Numbered from the stretch's first letter, positions 32,463-40,737 are shown. The stretch: 64,000 nt of DNA from Mycobacterium lacus (GCF_010731535.1 NZ_AP022581.1:4659952-4723951); one strand, 5' to 3'. The notes: generated by a model from the letters alone, not told the origin. Translations and numbers: made by a program.

Positions 32463-33434
32463 TCACCCGGTGACCAGAGCGACCTCGGGACAGATGAAGT
32501 CGAAGTGGATGCCGTCGACCGGTCGGCCGAAGCCGACGTGGATGCCCTGGGCGCCCTCGTTCATCAACGAGTTGAGTGACCAGTCCGCTCCCGTTAGCAC
32601 TTGGGCATTGGTGCCGATGGAGCACTCGGTGATGCGCAGACCGTAGTCGCGGGTCCACCGCGCGATGTCGTCCTTGATGTCGCGTCCATCGAGCCGACAT
32701 TCGGCGAGCTGGTTGTCCCTGATATGAAGGTCCATACCGGTACGGGCGATCTGGTGACGGTGCTCAACCCACTCCGCCGGTTCGGGCCCGGCGCGCAACT
32801 CGGAGTCCCGTGACGCGATCATGCCGTTGGCCCGGCAGTGGCCATTGACCAGAAACGCGCTGTTCTCGTCCGCCCTGAGGTTCGCCAGCCCGATCTCGAA
32901 GAACGAGTGGGCGGACAGGCACTCCCCGGGTTTGATGATCGGGTCATCGAGGTGGATCAAACCGGCCCGGCCGCGGGATCGGACCGTCAAGTCGGTGCCG
33001 ACTCCGGTGAACATGATGCGCCCGCCGGACGACTTGATGGCGGCGGCGATGTCAGCCTGGCGCTGCGTACAGACAAAGGGGTCGGAAGCTAGCAGGTGCT
33101 CGATGGTGTAGGCAACGGTGTGGGTGTCGCCGCTGTGTACCGATTGCACCACGTGGATCTTGCGGACCCCCGGCTGCGATTTGAGGGCCAGCCCGACCGT
33201 CTCGGGGGTGGCGCTGACGGCGACCACGGCGCCCGCGGTGACCGACATGACCTCGGCAAGCGGGATAGCGGAAACACCGGAGCTGTTCAACCAGTCGACC
33301 AAGTCAGGGATATCGACGGCGATCATGGGTGATTCCCCGCCAAAGATGCGGGCAATACGCTCCGTGTTGAGGAGCATCCCGCTGCCGCCGGCAGCTAACC
33401 CACGGGCGGCAGCGGGATTAAGCTCTACCGCCAT
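32463..33434 (-). CDS. M29-aminopeptidase-like protein of the candidate RiPP cluster
   Basis: A 323-residue protein. The C-terminal third fits the M29 (AmpS/AmpT) aminopeptidase pattern: ITECSIGTNAQVLTGADWS, then GAQGIHVGFGRPVDG and GIHFDFICPEV, retaining the His and H-x-D ligand positions. The middle has GVGTDLTVRSRGRAG, as in M29 proteins. It is shorter than true M29 enzymes (about 400 residues), and the N-terminal domain is divergent (MAVELNPAAARGLAAGG). It may be a protease or a peptide-binding relative. The ATG at 33434 lies inside the end of the first precursor-peptide gene (10-bp overlap), so the two are translationally coupled. Confidence 0.7.
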   Translation of the reverse strand: MAVELNPAAARGLAAGGSGMLLNTERIARIFGGESPMIAVDIPDLVDWLNSSGVSAIPLAEVMSVTAGAVVAVSATPETVGLALKSQPGVRKIHVVQSVHSGDTHTVAYTIEHLLASDPFVCTQRQADIAAAIKSSGGRIMFTGVGTDLTVRSRGRAGLIHLDDPIIKPGECLSAHSFFEIGLANLRADENSAFLVNGHCRANGMIASRDSELRAGPEPAEWVEHRHQIARTGMDLHIRDNQLAECRLDGRDIKDDIARWTRDYGLRITECSIGTNAQVLTGADWSLNSLMNEGAQGIHVGFGRPVDGIHFDFICPEVALVTG

Positions 33435-33508
33435 TCCATCCAAACGGCTTCGGCGCTCTCGTCGGAGGTACGTGAGACGGTGACGTCGACGAATTCCTGC
33501 TCTTCCAT
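33425..33508 (-). CDS. Candidate RiPP precursor peptide 1, 27 residues
   Basis: A very short gene with a strong ribosome binding site (GAGGAGAACAAA) before the ATG at 33508. The peptide begins MEEQEFVDVTVSRTSDESAE, an acidic leader-like part, and ends AVWMEWR. It aligns without gaps to the second peptide 153 bp upstream: EFVD, VS, TSD, SAE, VW and a following Glu are shared, while the last seven residues vary. Conserved leader plus variable aromatic/charged tail is the hallmark of RiPP precursors. Its stop overlaps the start of the M29-like gene. Confidence 0.7.
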   Translation of the reverse strand: MEEQEFVDVTVSRTSDESAEAVWMEWR

Positions 33509-33650
33509 TTTGTTCTCCTCACTATTAGCCGCGGCCTGGTGCCTGGCGCAGAGAGCACCATAGCAATCAACTTAGGTAGATATCGATGGTCAAATTGCAC
33601 ATGTATTCACAAGCAGCGACTACAAGCGCCGAACCAACGGAATTAAGGCC

Positions 33651-33666
33651 TACTAGCTAGCTAGTA
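33651..33666. repeat. Perfect 16-bp palindrome at the stop of precursor 2
   Basis: TACTAGCTAGCTAGTA spans the last Tyr codon and the stop codon of precursor peptide 2. It is perfectly self-complementary and AT-rich compared with its surroundings. It may be a protein-binding site for the promoter of the downstream peptide gene, or just a by-product of repeated TAG/CTAG units; the stem has no loop, so it is not a classical terminator. Confidence 0.5.
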
Positions 33667-33774
33667 CCGCTCCGGCCAAACGCCTTCGGCGCTCTTGTCG
33701 GAGGTAGGCGAGACGTTGATGTCGACAAACTCGTTTTCGTTGTTCGTGAGGGGTGGTTTCCTTGCCGCGACCAT
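33661..33774 (-). CDS. Candidate RiPP precursor peptide 2, up to 37 residues
   Basis: A paralogue of the 27-residue peptide. From the ATG at 33774 it reads MVAARKPPLTNNENEFVDIN, then VSPTSDKSAEG and the C-terminus VWPERY. The part aligned with peptide 1 begins at NENEF, where peptide 1 starts with its own ATG. Here the equivalent codon is not a start, so the leader is either ten residues longer or the copy has lost its original start. An AAGGAAA lies inside the extension. The last seven residues differ from peptide 1 at four positions while Val, Trp and Glu are kept. It is divergent from the methyltransferase gene. Confidence 0.6.
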   Translation of the reverse strand: MVAARKPPLTNNENEFVDINVSPTSDKSAEGVWPERY

Positions 33775-33886
33775 GACCGGATGACACTGTGACCTGTAGA
33801 TACTATCGATCAGTTGAACGTATTGCAAACGAAGGCGGCCGCGCACAATCACACCGACGGCAACGCGTTAATGCTAAGTTGCGCGG

Positions 33887-34573
33887 ATGTCCCGAAAGGC
33901 CGAAGCGCCGGCTGGTGGTCGCCGATCTTTCGCGGGGCCGGACCGCTGGGACCTCGACGATCACGAGCGCGCCCTGCTGCGACGCTTCGACTTCAGCTGG
34001 ACTCGGCTTCGGATCCTCGACCTGGGTGTGGGCACCGGTCGCACCTGGTTCGCGTTCGGGCGCCGCGCCGGCCGCTATGTCGGGGTGGAGGTGATCCCCG
34101 AACTGGCCCGGCGTGCGGTGCAACGCACGTGGGGCCGGGCGACGGTGCTGGTCGCCGACGCGGCCCAGTTACCCCTCGCCGACGGCGGTTTTGACCTGGT
34201 GTGTTTCCCGTTCAACGGGTTGGACTACGCGGATCCGCCTACCCGTACCCGGATTTTGGGCGAGGTGGCTCGGGTGCTGCGGCCGGGTGGAGCGTTCTAC
34301 TTCACCACACATTCGCTTGACTGGCTGCTACGGCGAGCGCGTCCGGACCGCCGCCGCGAGCTGTCCGACGTCGAACGACAGCGGCTTGCTCATCTCGACC
34401 CCGGGGCGGACGGCATAGTGGTGTTGCACGATGACGCTGGAAACGGCACCTGCTACGTCACCCACGATTGGGAAGTCCACGAACTGCGTTCCATGGGGTT
34501 CGCGCTCAGTGACGTGCACGGAGATGACTCGCCGTCGGTGGCCTATTTGGCCGACTGGCCCGGATTACCCTGA
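33887..34573 (+). CDS. Class I SAM-dependent methyltransferase of the candidate RiPP cluster
   Basis: A 228-residue methyltransferase. Motif I is RILDLGVGTGRTWFAFG at about residues 42-58, followed by YVGVEVIPELARRA (acidic end of strand 2), LVADAAQLPLADGGFDLVCF (motif II/post I) and the ubiE/type-11 segment RILGEVARVLRPGGAFYFTT. The substrate is not predictable; in this context peptide or polyamine N-methylation are candidates. It is divergent from the peptide genes across about 110 bp, and its end overlaps the convergent MFS gene by 9 bases. Confidence 0.8.
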   Translation: MSRKAEAPAGGRRSFAGPDRWDLDDHERALLRRFDFSWTRLRILDLGVGTGRTWFAFGRRAGRYVGVEVIPELARRAVQRTWGRATVLVADAAQLPLADGGFDLVCFPFNGLDYADPPTRTRILGEVARVLRPGGAFYFTTHSLDWLLRRARPDRRRELSDVERQRLAHLDPGADGIVVLHDDAGNGTCYVTHDWEVHELRSMGFALSDVHGDDSPSVAYLADWPGLP

Positions 34574-35758
34574 TCGACCCCACCGGCCGCTGACTTGCCG
34601 CCAAACGACCAGCAACAGGATCGCGATGAGAGCGGTCAAAATGGTTGCGATGATCGCGATGATCGGCACCGCCACGAAGTCGGCGGCCAGTCCCCACACA
34701 CCGCTGCCGACGGCGAGCGGTATCGAGAAGATGAGCGCGTAGGTAGAGACGCGCTTATCCCGCACCGACTCGTGGACCGACGATTGGATCTCGGCGTTGA
34801 TCAGCGTGCCAATCGACGAGACCCCGAAGCCGAACGAGACCATCAACAGCGCGGCGCCCGCCACGGTGCGCAACACCGCCGCCAAGACCGCGCAGGCCAG
34901 CATCAGCGCCAGGGTCGCCGACACCAGCATGCGGACGCCGGCACCGTGCGCCGCCGCCTTTGTCGTGACGAACTGCAGGACACTTCCCGCTCCGTACAAT
35001 GCGGACAGCATGCCCACGTGCGCGACGCCGCCGTCGACGCCCTCCACGGCGAGCACCGGCGTCACTGCGATGATCGGAGCCAGCATCAGCTGCAAGGCGG
35101 CCAACAGTCCGAATAGCAGCCGGACTCGGTGATTGACCGCCACCACCGCTTCGGATGTTTTGGCAGGGGTCGCCGGCTGGTCCGGCGCTGGGAGGCCGTC
35201 AGATCTCGGGAACGTCAGCGCCAGCAGGCCACCGGTAGCAAAGGCGACGGCGATCAGCAAGGTCGTCGGTTTCAGGCCCAGCACGTGGGCCAACAGGCCA
35301 CCACCGGCCGTTCCGCTAAGGACAGCAACGACGCGGAAGGACTCATAGGTCCCGATCTGTCCATGTAACTCATTACCGTCACGACCGCGGCGCAGCTGCG
35401 CGAACCAGGCCGGGTAGTTCACACCGGTTCCCACGCCGATCACGACGACGAGGAGCAGCAGCCAGACGTAGTCGTTCAACGCGGTCAACAGCCCGACCGC
35501 CGCCGTGACCGTCGCAGATATCAGCCCATTCACCACGATCGAGGTGCGGGCCGCCAGCAGTTGGTGGCGGATCGTCAACCAAGAGGAAGCAGCCGCGAAC
35601 GCCAAGGTGTAGCCGGTGTCCAGGAGCCCGGTGAGGAATGCCGAATTATTGATGACGAAGACGGCGTATCCCCAGACGACCGCGATCGCTGCATTACCCG
35701 CCGAAAACAGTCCGCGGGCCAGCGTCAGCCGAGCAAGACCGACCGCCCCGTTGCTCAC
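34565..35758 (-). CDS. MFS-type efflux transporter
   Basis: A 397-residue protein with about 12 membrane helices, starting with GTG at 35758 that overlaps the stop of the decarboxylase fusion gene (GTGA). Helices include FSAGNAAIAVVWGYAVFVIN, AAVGLLTALNDYVWLLLLVV and AALQLMLAPIIAVTPVLAVE. The conserved A-loop region is weak (PAWFAQLRRGRDGNELHGQ). It most resembles drug/metabolite exporters of the major facilitator superfamily. Translational coupling to the polyamine enzyme suggests export of a polyamine or of the final peptide product. Confidence 0.8.
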   Translation of the reverse strand: MSNGAVGLARLTLARGLFSAGNAAIAVVWGYAVFVINNSAFLTGLLDTGYTLAFAAASSWLTIRHQLLAARTSIVVNGLISATVTAAVGLLTALNDYVWLLLLVVVIGVGTGVNYPAWFAQLRRGRDGNELHGQIGTYESFRVVAVLSGTAGGGLLAHVLGLKPTTLLIAVAFATGGLLALTFPRSDGLPAPDQPATPAKTSEAVVAVNHRVRLLFGLLAALQLMLAPIIAVTPVLAVEGVDGGVAHVGMLSALYGAGSVLQFVTTKAAAHGAGVRMLVSATLALMLACAVLAAVLRTVAGAALLMVSFGFGVSSIGTLINAEIQSSVHESVRDKRVSTYALIFSIPLAVGSGVWGLAADFVAVPIIAIIATILTALIAILLLVVWRQVSGRWGRSG

Positions 35759-37677
35759 GAGCTATCCCGCAGCGACTTGGGCGGGACCGTGGACGCGATC
35801 AACGAGTCGGCGTCGATGGTGCGCGGTCTGTAGGACAGTGTCGGTAGTCGAGCCGACATCATCGCGACCGGGGCTTCACAAACGGCACCCGACAGGCCCG
35901 ACAGAAACGCCCATTCGTGCTCGTCGCTGCCGAAATAGACGACGGTGTCGAAGGTTTCGTGAAAGCGCCGCCAAGATCGGCGCAGCGATTCGTTGCGCCA
36001 CAGTGCCGGGCAGCCGGCCTGGCCGACGACGACCTGACCGATGTTGCGACACCTTTCGAGAAAGTCGGCGTCGTAGAGCCGGTTGTGCTGTGCGGGCCCG
36101 GTTCGCTCGTCGGGAAGGTCGACCACGACGATGTCGTATGACGCGGTGCAGCGGTCCACGAACTCCCAGCCGTCGCCGTAGTGCACGGTGATCGGGCCGA
36201 GTCCTCGTTCCGCCCTGAGTAATTCGTCGAAAGTGTAGCCGTAGGGCAGATGCTCGGCGCACAGCCGCACCGCTTCGCGATCGATGTCGACGTGATCGAT
36301 GTGGGTTGCCCCGGCGGATGCCGCCAGCTGGCTCACCACCCCCTCGCCGGAGCCGATGACGAGCACACGATCGATGTTTTCCGCCAGCAACAGCGCCGGC
36401 ACCAACAGCGCCTCATGATAGACGAGCTGGCTGAACTCGGTGCTCTGGCGTTCGGAGTCGCTGAACAACGCGATGCCCTGTTCCGTTCGTCCGATCACCA
36501 CATGCTGGAATCCGGTACGCACGTCGCAGAGGACCTCGGAGAGGCGCCAATTTCGAGTGAGTCCGCGCGACAGCGACTCCGTGATCTCCGCGCTTTTCCT
36601 CGCATCTGCCCCTTCGAAATACGTTGGCAAAAGCGGGAATCCATTGAACGTCGACGCGTAGCTCACGGTATACGCGCCGGCGTCGTCGATCTCGACGCGA
36701 TCGCCGGGACGCAGCGTCACCGCAAGCGGATACCGTTGGTAGAGCACATCGTCTCCGTCGCACGTCGGCCCCGCCACGACGGCGTCATCAACCGGGTCGC
36801 CGTCGCGGTTGGTCCGCAACCGGTAGCGGATGCACTCGTTCTCCGTTTCGGCCAGACCGCTGTAGCGACCGATGTCGAGGTATACCCAGCGGCGGCCATC
36901 GGTACCGATCCGCACCGATACCACCTCGGAGCTGACTGTGCCCGCGGTGGCCACGAGCGCCCGCCCGGGTTCCAGCACCAGTTGCGGCGGATTCGCGCCG
37001 AAATAGCGTGTCAGCGCGGAACGGATGACCTCGGCGACAGCCTCGAGTTCCGGCGCTGCGGCGGCATACTCGATCGGAAAGCCGCCTCCGGCGTTGACGG
37101 TGACGAGGTCGCCCAGCGCGTCGAAGATCGATGCAGCACAACGGATTCCGAGCTCCCACGCGGTCGGGTCGAGCTGTTGTGAGCCGACATGAAAGCACAG
37201 CCCCTCCGGACGCAATCCGAGCCGTCGGGCGCGATTCAGCAGCCCGGCGGCCTCGTCCGGACGGCAGCCGAACTTGTGGCCGAACGGCGTCACCGACGAC
37301 GGAAACGCCGGCGCTACACGACATTCCACGCTTGCGCCCACAGCGTGCTCCGCGATCGTCGTCATACCCTGCTCGGTGTCGAATGTGAACCGCCGCACTC
37401 CGCGCGAACGCGCCTGCGCCACCCACGACGGCTTCTGGATGGTATTTCCGAACGTCATGAGGTGGCCGTCGATGCCGGCGGCTTCGCACACGTCGATCTC
37501 GCCGATCGAGGCGATATCGAACGCGGCCCCCTCGGCGGCGAGCAGGCGCAGGATCGGTTCGGCGGGATTCGCTTTGACGGCGTAGCGGATCCGCGCGTCG
37601 GGCAAGGCGGCCTGCAGCCTCTGGAAGTTGCGACGCACCCGAGCGAGATCGATCGTCAGATACGGTGTCTCGGGCAC
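35755..37677 (-). CDS. Fusion of PLP ornithine/diamino-acid decarboxylase and spermidine-synthase domain
   Basis: A 640-residue bifunctional protein. Residues 1 to about 380 form an alanine-racemase-fold (group IV) decarboxylase: PLP lysine K35 in RYAVKANPAE, FHVGSQQ, NAGGGFPIEY, LEPGRALVATAG, and the active-site Cys306/Asp307 in GPTCDGDDVLYQ, as in eukaryotic-type ornithine decarboxylase. Residues about 395-640 form a spermidine-synthase-like domain with VLVIGSGEGVVSQLAAS, IDHVDIDREAVRLC and IVVVDLPDE. The canonical GGGDGG is changed to GSGEGV. One protein could make putrescine and aminopropylate it. It starts with GTG, 21 bp after the csp stop, and overlaps the MFS gene. Confidence 0.85.
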   Translation of the reverse strand: MPETPYLTIDLARVRRNFQRLQAALPDARIRYAVKANPAEPILRLLAAEGAAFDIASIGEIDVCEAAGIDGHLMTFGNTIQKPSWVAQARSRGVRRFTFDTEQGMTTIAEHAVGASVECRVAPAFPSSVTPFGHKFGCRPDEAAGLLNRARRLGLRPEGLCFHVGSQQLDPTAWELGIRCAASIFDALGDLVTVNAGGGFPIEYAAAAPELEAVAEVIRSALTRYFGANPPQLVLEPGRALVATAGTVSSEVVSVRIGTDGRRWVYLDIGRYSGLAETENECIRYRLRTNRDGDPVDDAVVAGPTCDGDDVLYQRYPLAVTLRPGDRVEIDDAGAYTVSYASTFNGFPLLPTYFEGADARKSAEITESLSRGLTRNWRLSEVLCDVRTGFQHVVIGRTEQGIALFSDSERQSTEFSQLVYHEALLVPALLLAENIDRVLVIGSGEGVVSQLAASAGATHIDHVDIDREAVRLCAEHLPYGYTFDELLRAERGLGPITVHYGDGWEFVDRCTASYDIVVVDLPDERTGPAQHNRLYDADFLERCRNIGQVVVGQAGCPALWRNESLRRSWRRFHETFDTVVYFGSDEHEWAFLSGLSGAVCEAPVAMMSARLPTLSYRPRTIDADSLIASTVPPKSLRDSS

Positions 37678-37698
37678 ACGCGGCAGCGTAATCCGGTC

Positions 37699-39342
37699 TT
37701 AGTTGGGCGGGTGCGTCGGGAGCGAGAAGTGTTCGGGTGGAACATTCGGGCCGCTAGGGGCTTGCGCCGACAACGGCACCGAGATCCCGTCGACGACCTC
37801 GGTGACGGCGCCGGTGAGCCGCTCGAAGTTCAGGGTTCCATGCGCGAAGTTCTGCGTGATCCGCAGCGGCTCCTGGATCTCGGCGCTCGTCGGCAGCCCT
37901 AGCGGACCGCGTTCGTAGCTCAGCGACGCCCAGGCATCGTAGATCGCGCCGGTGACCGGCTCGGCGCCGGTGGCGGGCGACCAGTACATCGCGCCCTTGG
38001 CGAACGTCGCGTACCGGGCCCCGCCCTCCGCGTCCGACTCCGGCGACGTGGGCGCGCCGAGCACGCTGTTCATCCCGCCGATCGCCTGCCAGCGCTCATA
38101 GATCGCGCCACCCTCGAGCGCCTTGATCAGCTCCTCGGGTGGATCGTTGAAATGCGAGGCGATGTCTCGAATCTCGTCCATCAGCGCGTAGGCGGCGTTG
38201 CCCGGGCAGTCGGTGTTTCCGACGTCGCGGTGGGTGAAGATGGTGGGCAATGTCGCCGTGACGCCGGCCGCAATGGTGGTGTAGTGGCTGCCCGCTGACT
38301 CCAGTCCCACCGTGCCCTTGGGATCCACGCTGTCCATGCCCAGCCGCCATCCGAGCAGCCGGCCGACGGTACGAATCTGGATCGGAGTGGGCGGCACGTC
38401 GTCGAAGTTGCCGATCATGGCCACGCCCCAGGTGTCACGGTTGAATCCCCCGGTGTGGAACCCTTCGACCGCTTTGGTAAGCCCGCCCGCCGCGCCCTCG
38501 AACACCTGGCCGTACTTGTCCACTAGCGCGTTATATGCGATGTCGCACCAGCCCAGGGTCTTGCTGTGGTAGGTGTAGATGGCCTTGACGATCCCGGCGG
38601 ATTCCAGCGGCGAGTAGTCGTTGCTGCCCGCGGTGTGATGGATCACGGCAGCGCGAACTGCGTTGTCGTACTGCGGCTTTCCGCATCGCAGCGACTCGTC
38701 GGCGCCCCATTCCGCACGGCTGATGATGCTCGGGGGCTGACCGGGCATGGTGACCCCGGAGGGCGGAGTCCACTGTGTTCCCGCCGGCGCCTGCGGCGGC
38801 GAGATGAGGATCGCGGAAATGTTCTGCCCGAACGGCTGTTCCCTGGTCGCTGGACGGTATCCCAATCCGCTCGGCGGCGATTCGCCCGGAGCCTGGGTCA
38901 CCGGCGCAGTGATCGGGCGGGTGACCGCGATCTGGACGGTCGTGGTGGTGCCGACGAATACCGGATCGGTGCTGCGGGGACCGTCAATAGACCCAGCGGC
39001 GCCGGGCGGCCCCGCCCGGGGGGCGCCCGGCGCCGCGGTTTCGTATTCGGTCTCGTACCAGGGCCCCCACGAACCGTCCGGACGCTTGGCTCGAACGCGG
39101 GCGGACGTGCCGGCCAGGTCACCAGTCATCGCCACCAACGAGAACGGCGTGTCTTGGGTGAGTTCACGCAGGGTGACTCCGCCGCCAAGCCCGATCAGCG
39201 GCCGCTCGGCGAGTTGGGTGTCGTGCGGCGGCGGTGCCTCAGGGGCGCTCGCGGGCGGCCGGTTCGACAGCCACAAGACGATGACGACGGTGGCGGCGAT
39301 AGCGGTGAGCAACGTCGTCGGCGCGCGGCTACGGGACGGCAC
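37699..39342 (-). CDS. csp: Secreted N-acetylmuramoyl-L-alanine amidase/PGRP-like protein with LGFP repeats (Rv3811, Csp)
   Basis: A 547-residue envelope protein. An N-terminal hydrophobic signal/anchor (TTLLTAIAATVVIVLWLSN) leads to a long Pro/Gly-rich region and an amidase_2/PGRP domain. That domain has PSIISRAEWGADE, RAAVIHHTAGSNDYSP, GWCDIAYNALVDKYGQVFEG and FTHRDVGNTDCPGNAAY. Two or three LGFP repeats follow (AIGGMNSVLGAPTSPE, YERGPLGLPTSAE), which bind cell-wall glycans. It cleaves or binds peptidoglycan outside the membrane. It lies 170 bp downstream of erp on the same strand and marks the conserved edge of the accessory island. Confidence 0.9.
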   Translation of the reverse strand: MPSRSRAPTTLLTAIAATVVIVLWLSNRPPASAPEAPPPHDTQLAERPLIGLGGGVTLRELTQDTPFSLVAMTGDLAGTSARVRAKRPDGSWGPWYETEYETAAPGAPRAGPPGAAGSIDGPRSTDPVFVGTTTTVQIAVTRPITAPVTQAPGESPPSGLGYRPATREQPFGQNISAILISPPQAPAGTQWTPPSGVTMPGQPPSIISRAEWGADESLRCGKPQYDNAVRAAVIHHTAGSNDYSPLESAGIVKAIYTYHSKTLGWCDIAYNALVDKYGQVFEGAAGGLTKAVEGFHTGGFNRDTWGVAMIGNFDDVPPTPIQIRTVGRLLGWRLGMDSVDPKGTVGLESAGSHYTTIAAGVTATLPTIFTHRDVGNTDCPGNAAYALMDEIRDIASHFNDPPEELIKALEGGAIYERWQAIGGMNSVLGAPTSPESDAEGGARYATFAKGAMYWSPATGAEPVTGAIYDAWASLSYERGPLGLPTSAEIQEPLRITQNFAHGTLNFERLTGAVTEVVDGISVPLSAQAPSGPNVPPEHFSLPTHPPN

Positions 39343-39512
39343 CAGCCGATGTTACGTGTGTGTCTAATGTTTCTTATGAGGCGACACGGCACATAGCTGC
39401 GGAAACTCCGGGAAACCTGTCGGCGACACCGCAGAGGATCGGTTGCTGGATGGTGTGCCGGGGTCCGGCTGGACTCTGCGGCGCCGCCCGGGTGACAGGA
39501 TCGCGAGGCTTT

Positions 39513-40472
39513 CTACACCGGCGGTGGTGTCGCTGCCGGGGCGAGAGCTGCCGGTGCGGCTGCTGCTGCCGCCGCCGGTGCGGGTATCGCGGGCGCCGCA
39601 TCAGCCGGTATGGCCGCGGCCGGCGCACCGGCGGCCGGGGCGGCCGCGGCGCCGTTCTGGACGCCTTGCATGATCGCCGGCATGATCAGGCCCTTGATCA
39701 GGTCGATGGCCTGAGCGGCGCCCAACTGATTGGCGGCCTGCATCAAGTCGTTGACGAGCCCCCCGCCGCCACTGCCGCCTGTGCTGGCGGGGCTGGAAAC
39801 AGGCATGCCGCCCAGTCCCGACGTATCGCCGAGGATCGGATACGTGCCGTCAGCACCGGGGTCCAATCCGATGGGCACCTCGTTGGGGCCGGCGCCGGTC
39901 GGGCTCAGGCCCGCCGGGCTGGTCAGGCCGGGCGTCACGCCGGCGGGACTGGTGAGCGCGGGGTTGGGGAGCGCAGGGTTGACGGCGGCGCCCTGGGTCG
40001 GGGTCAGCGCGGCACCCGGCGCCGCGAGCGACCCCGGCGTCGTGGGCGTCAGGCCCGGGCTGGGACTGGTGAGGCCCGGACTGGTGAGGCCCGGGTTGGT
40101 GAGGCCCGGGCTGGTGAGGCCCGGGTTGGTGGGATCAGGGTTGGTCAGGCCCGAGGTGCCCAAGCCCGGACTGGTCAACCCGGGGCTGCCCAGGCCCGGA
40201 CTGCCTAGGCCGGGCGTCGTGGTGCCGGTCCCGGTCAGGGCGGGCACTGGCGGCAAGTTGATCCCGAACTGCGACAGCCCCTGGGACAGCGCGCCTATCA
40301 GCTCACTGGGCAGGTCGGCCACGTTGGCCGCCTGCTTGAACTCGTGGTGCTCAGGCGGATTGGTGCCGCTGGTCGATTCGTAGACAAGAAAATATGCGCA
40401 AGGACTCGCGACTGCCAGGGCGGCGACCGCGCTCATGGCTGTCGAAAGCTTGCGTCGGCGTCGGTTCGGCAC
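39513..40472 (-). CDS. erp: Exported repetitive protein Erp (PirG)
   Basis: A 319-residue secreted surface protein needed for full virulence in M. tuberculosis. The N-terminal signal peptide follows VPNRRRRKLSTAMSAVAALA. A conserved N-domain includes EHHEFKQAANVADLPSELIG. The central repeat region has many PGLTSPGL/PGLGSPGL units. The C-domain has GGGLVNDLMQAANQLGAAQA, AIDLIKGLIMPAIMQGVQNG and a Pro/Ala-rich end. The start is GTG at 40472 after GAGGAGACTTCC. The repeats differ in number and sequence from M. tuberculosis, as is normal between mycobacterial species. Confidence 0.95.
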   Translation of the reverse strand: MPNRRRRKLSTAMSAVAALAVASPCAYFLVYESTSGTNPPEHHEFKQAANVADLPSELIGALSQGLSQFGINLPPVPALTGTGTTTPGLGSPGLGSPGLTSPGLGTSGLTNPDPTNPGLTSPGLTNPGLTSPGLTSPSPGLTPTTPGSLAAPGAALTPTQGAAVNPALPNPALTSPAGVTPGLTSPAGLSPTGAGPNEVPIGLDPGADGTYPILGDTSGLGGMPVSSPASTGGSGGGGLVNDLMQAANQLGAAQAIDLIKGLIMPAIMQGVQNGAAAAPAAGAPAAAIPADAAPAIPAPAAAAAAAPAALAPAATPPPV

Positions 40473-40737
40473 GGAAGTCTCCTCAATTTGGATTATGTGT
40501 TGAGTGGCATGCACGGCATGAAACCCACACGGTCGATGGTACGAGTGGGATTAATGTGACTAGAGTGGTGATATCGAATCGTGAGGCAATCGCGACGTGA
40601 GTGGTTCTGGTGTGTGACGTTCGACGGACGTGAACCACTGGAGAACCACCAGAGCCTTGAAGTACCTGGGAGAATCCGGACCTCCACGCGCCGCCAAGTC
40701 GGGTTTTGGCAGCAAGGTCAGATACCCTAGGCAACCG
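40473..40737. other. Divergent erp-glf promoter region
   Basis: A 265-bp gap between the divergent starts of erp and glf. It should hold both promoters. A-rich/T-rich tracts lie near 40485-40570. I see no clear operator or small gene. Confidence 0.45.

Noticed and set aside
33425..33774. Precursor peptides as mycofactocin MftA
   Set aside because: The C-termini (VWMEWR, VWPERY) lack the IDGxCGVY tail, and no MftB-like or radical-SAM MftC gene is nearby.
29323..37677. Treating the ATP-grasp operon and the RiPP genes as one operon
   Set aside because: The ligase operon is on the plus strand and the peptide operon on the minus strand, with a 240-bp convergent gap. Only proximity and polyamine theme connect them.
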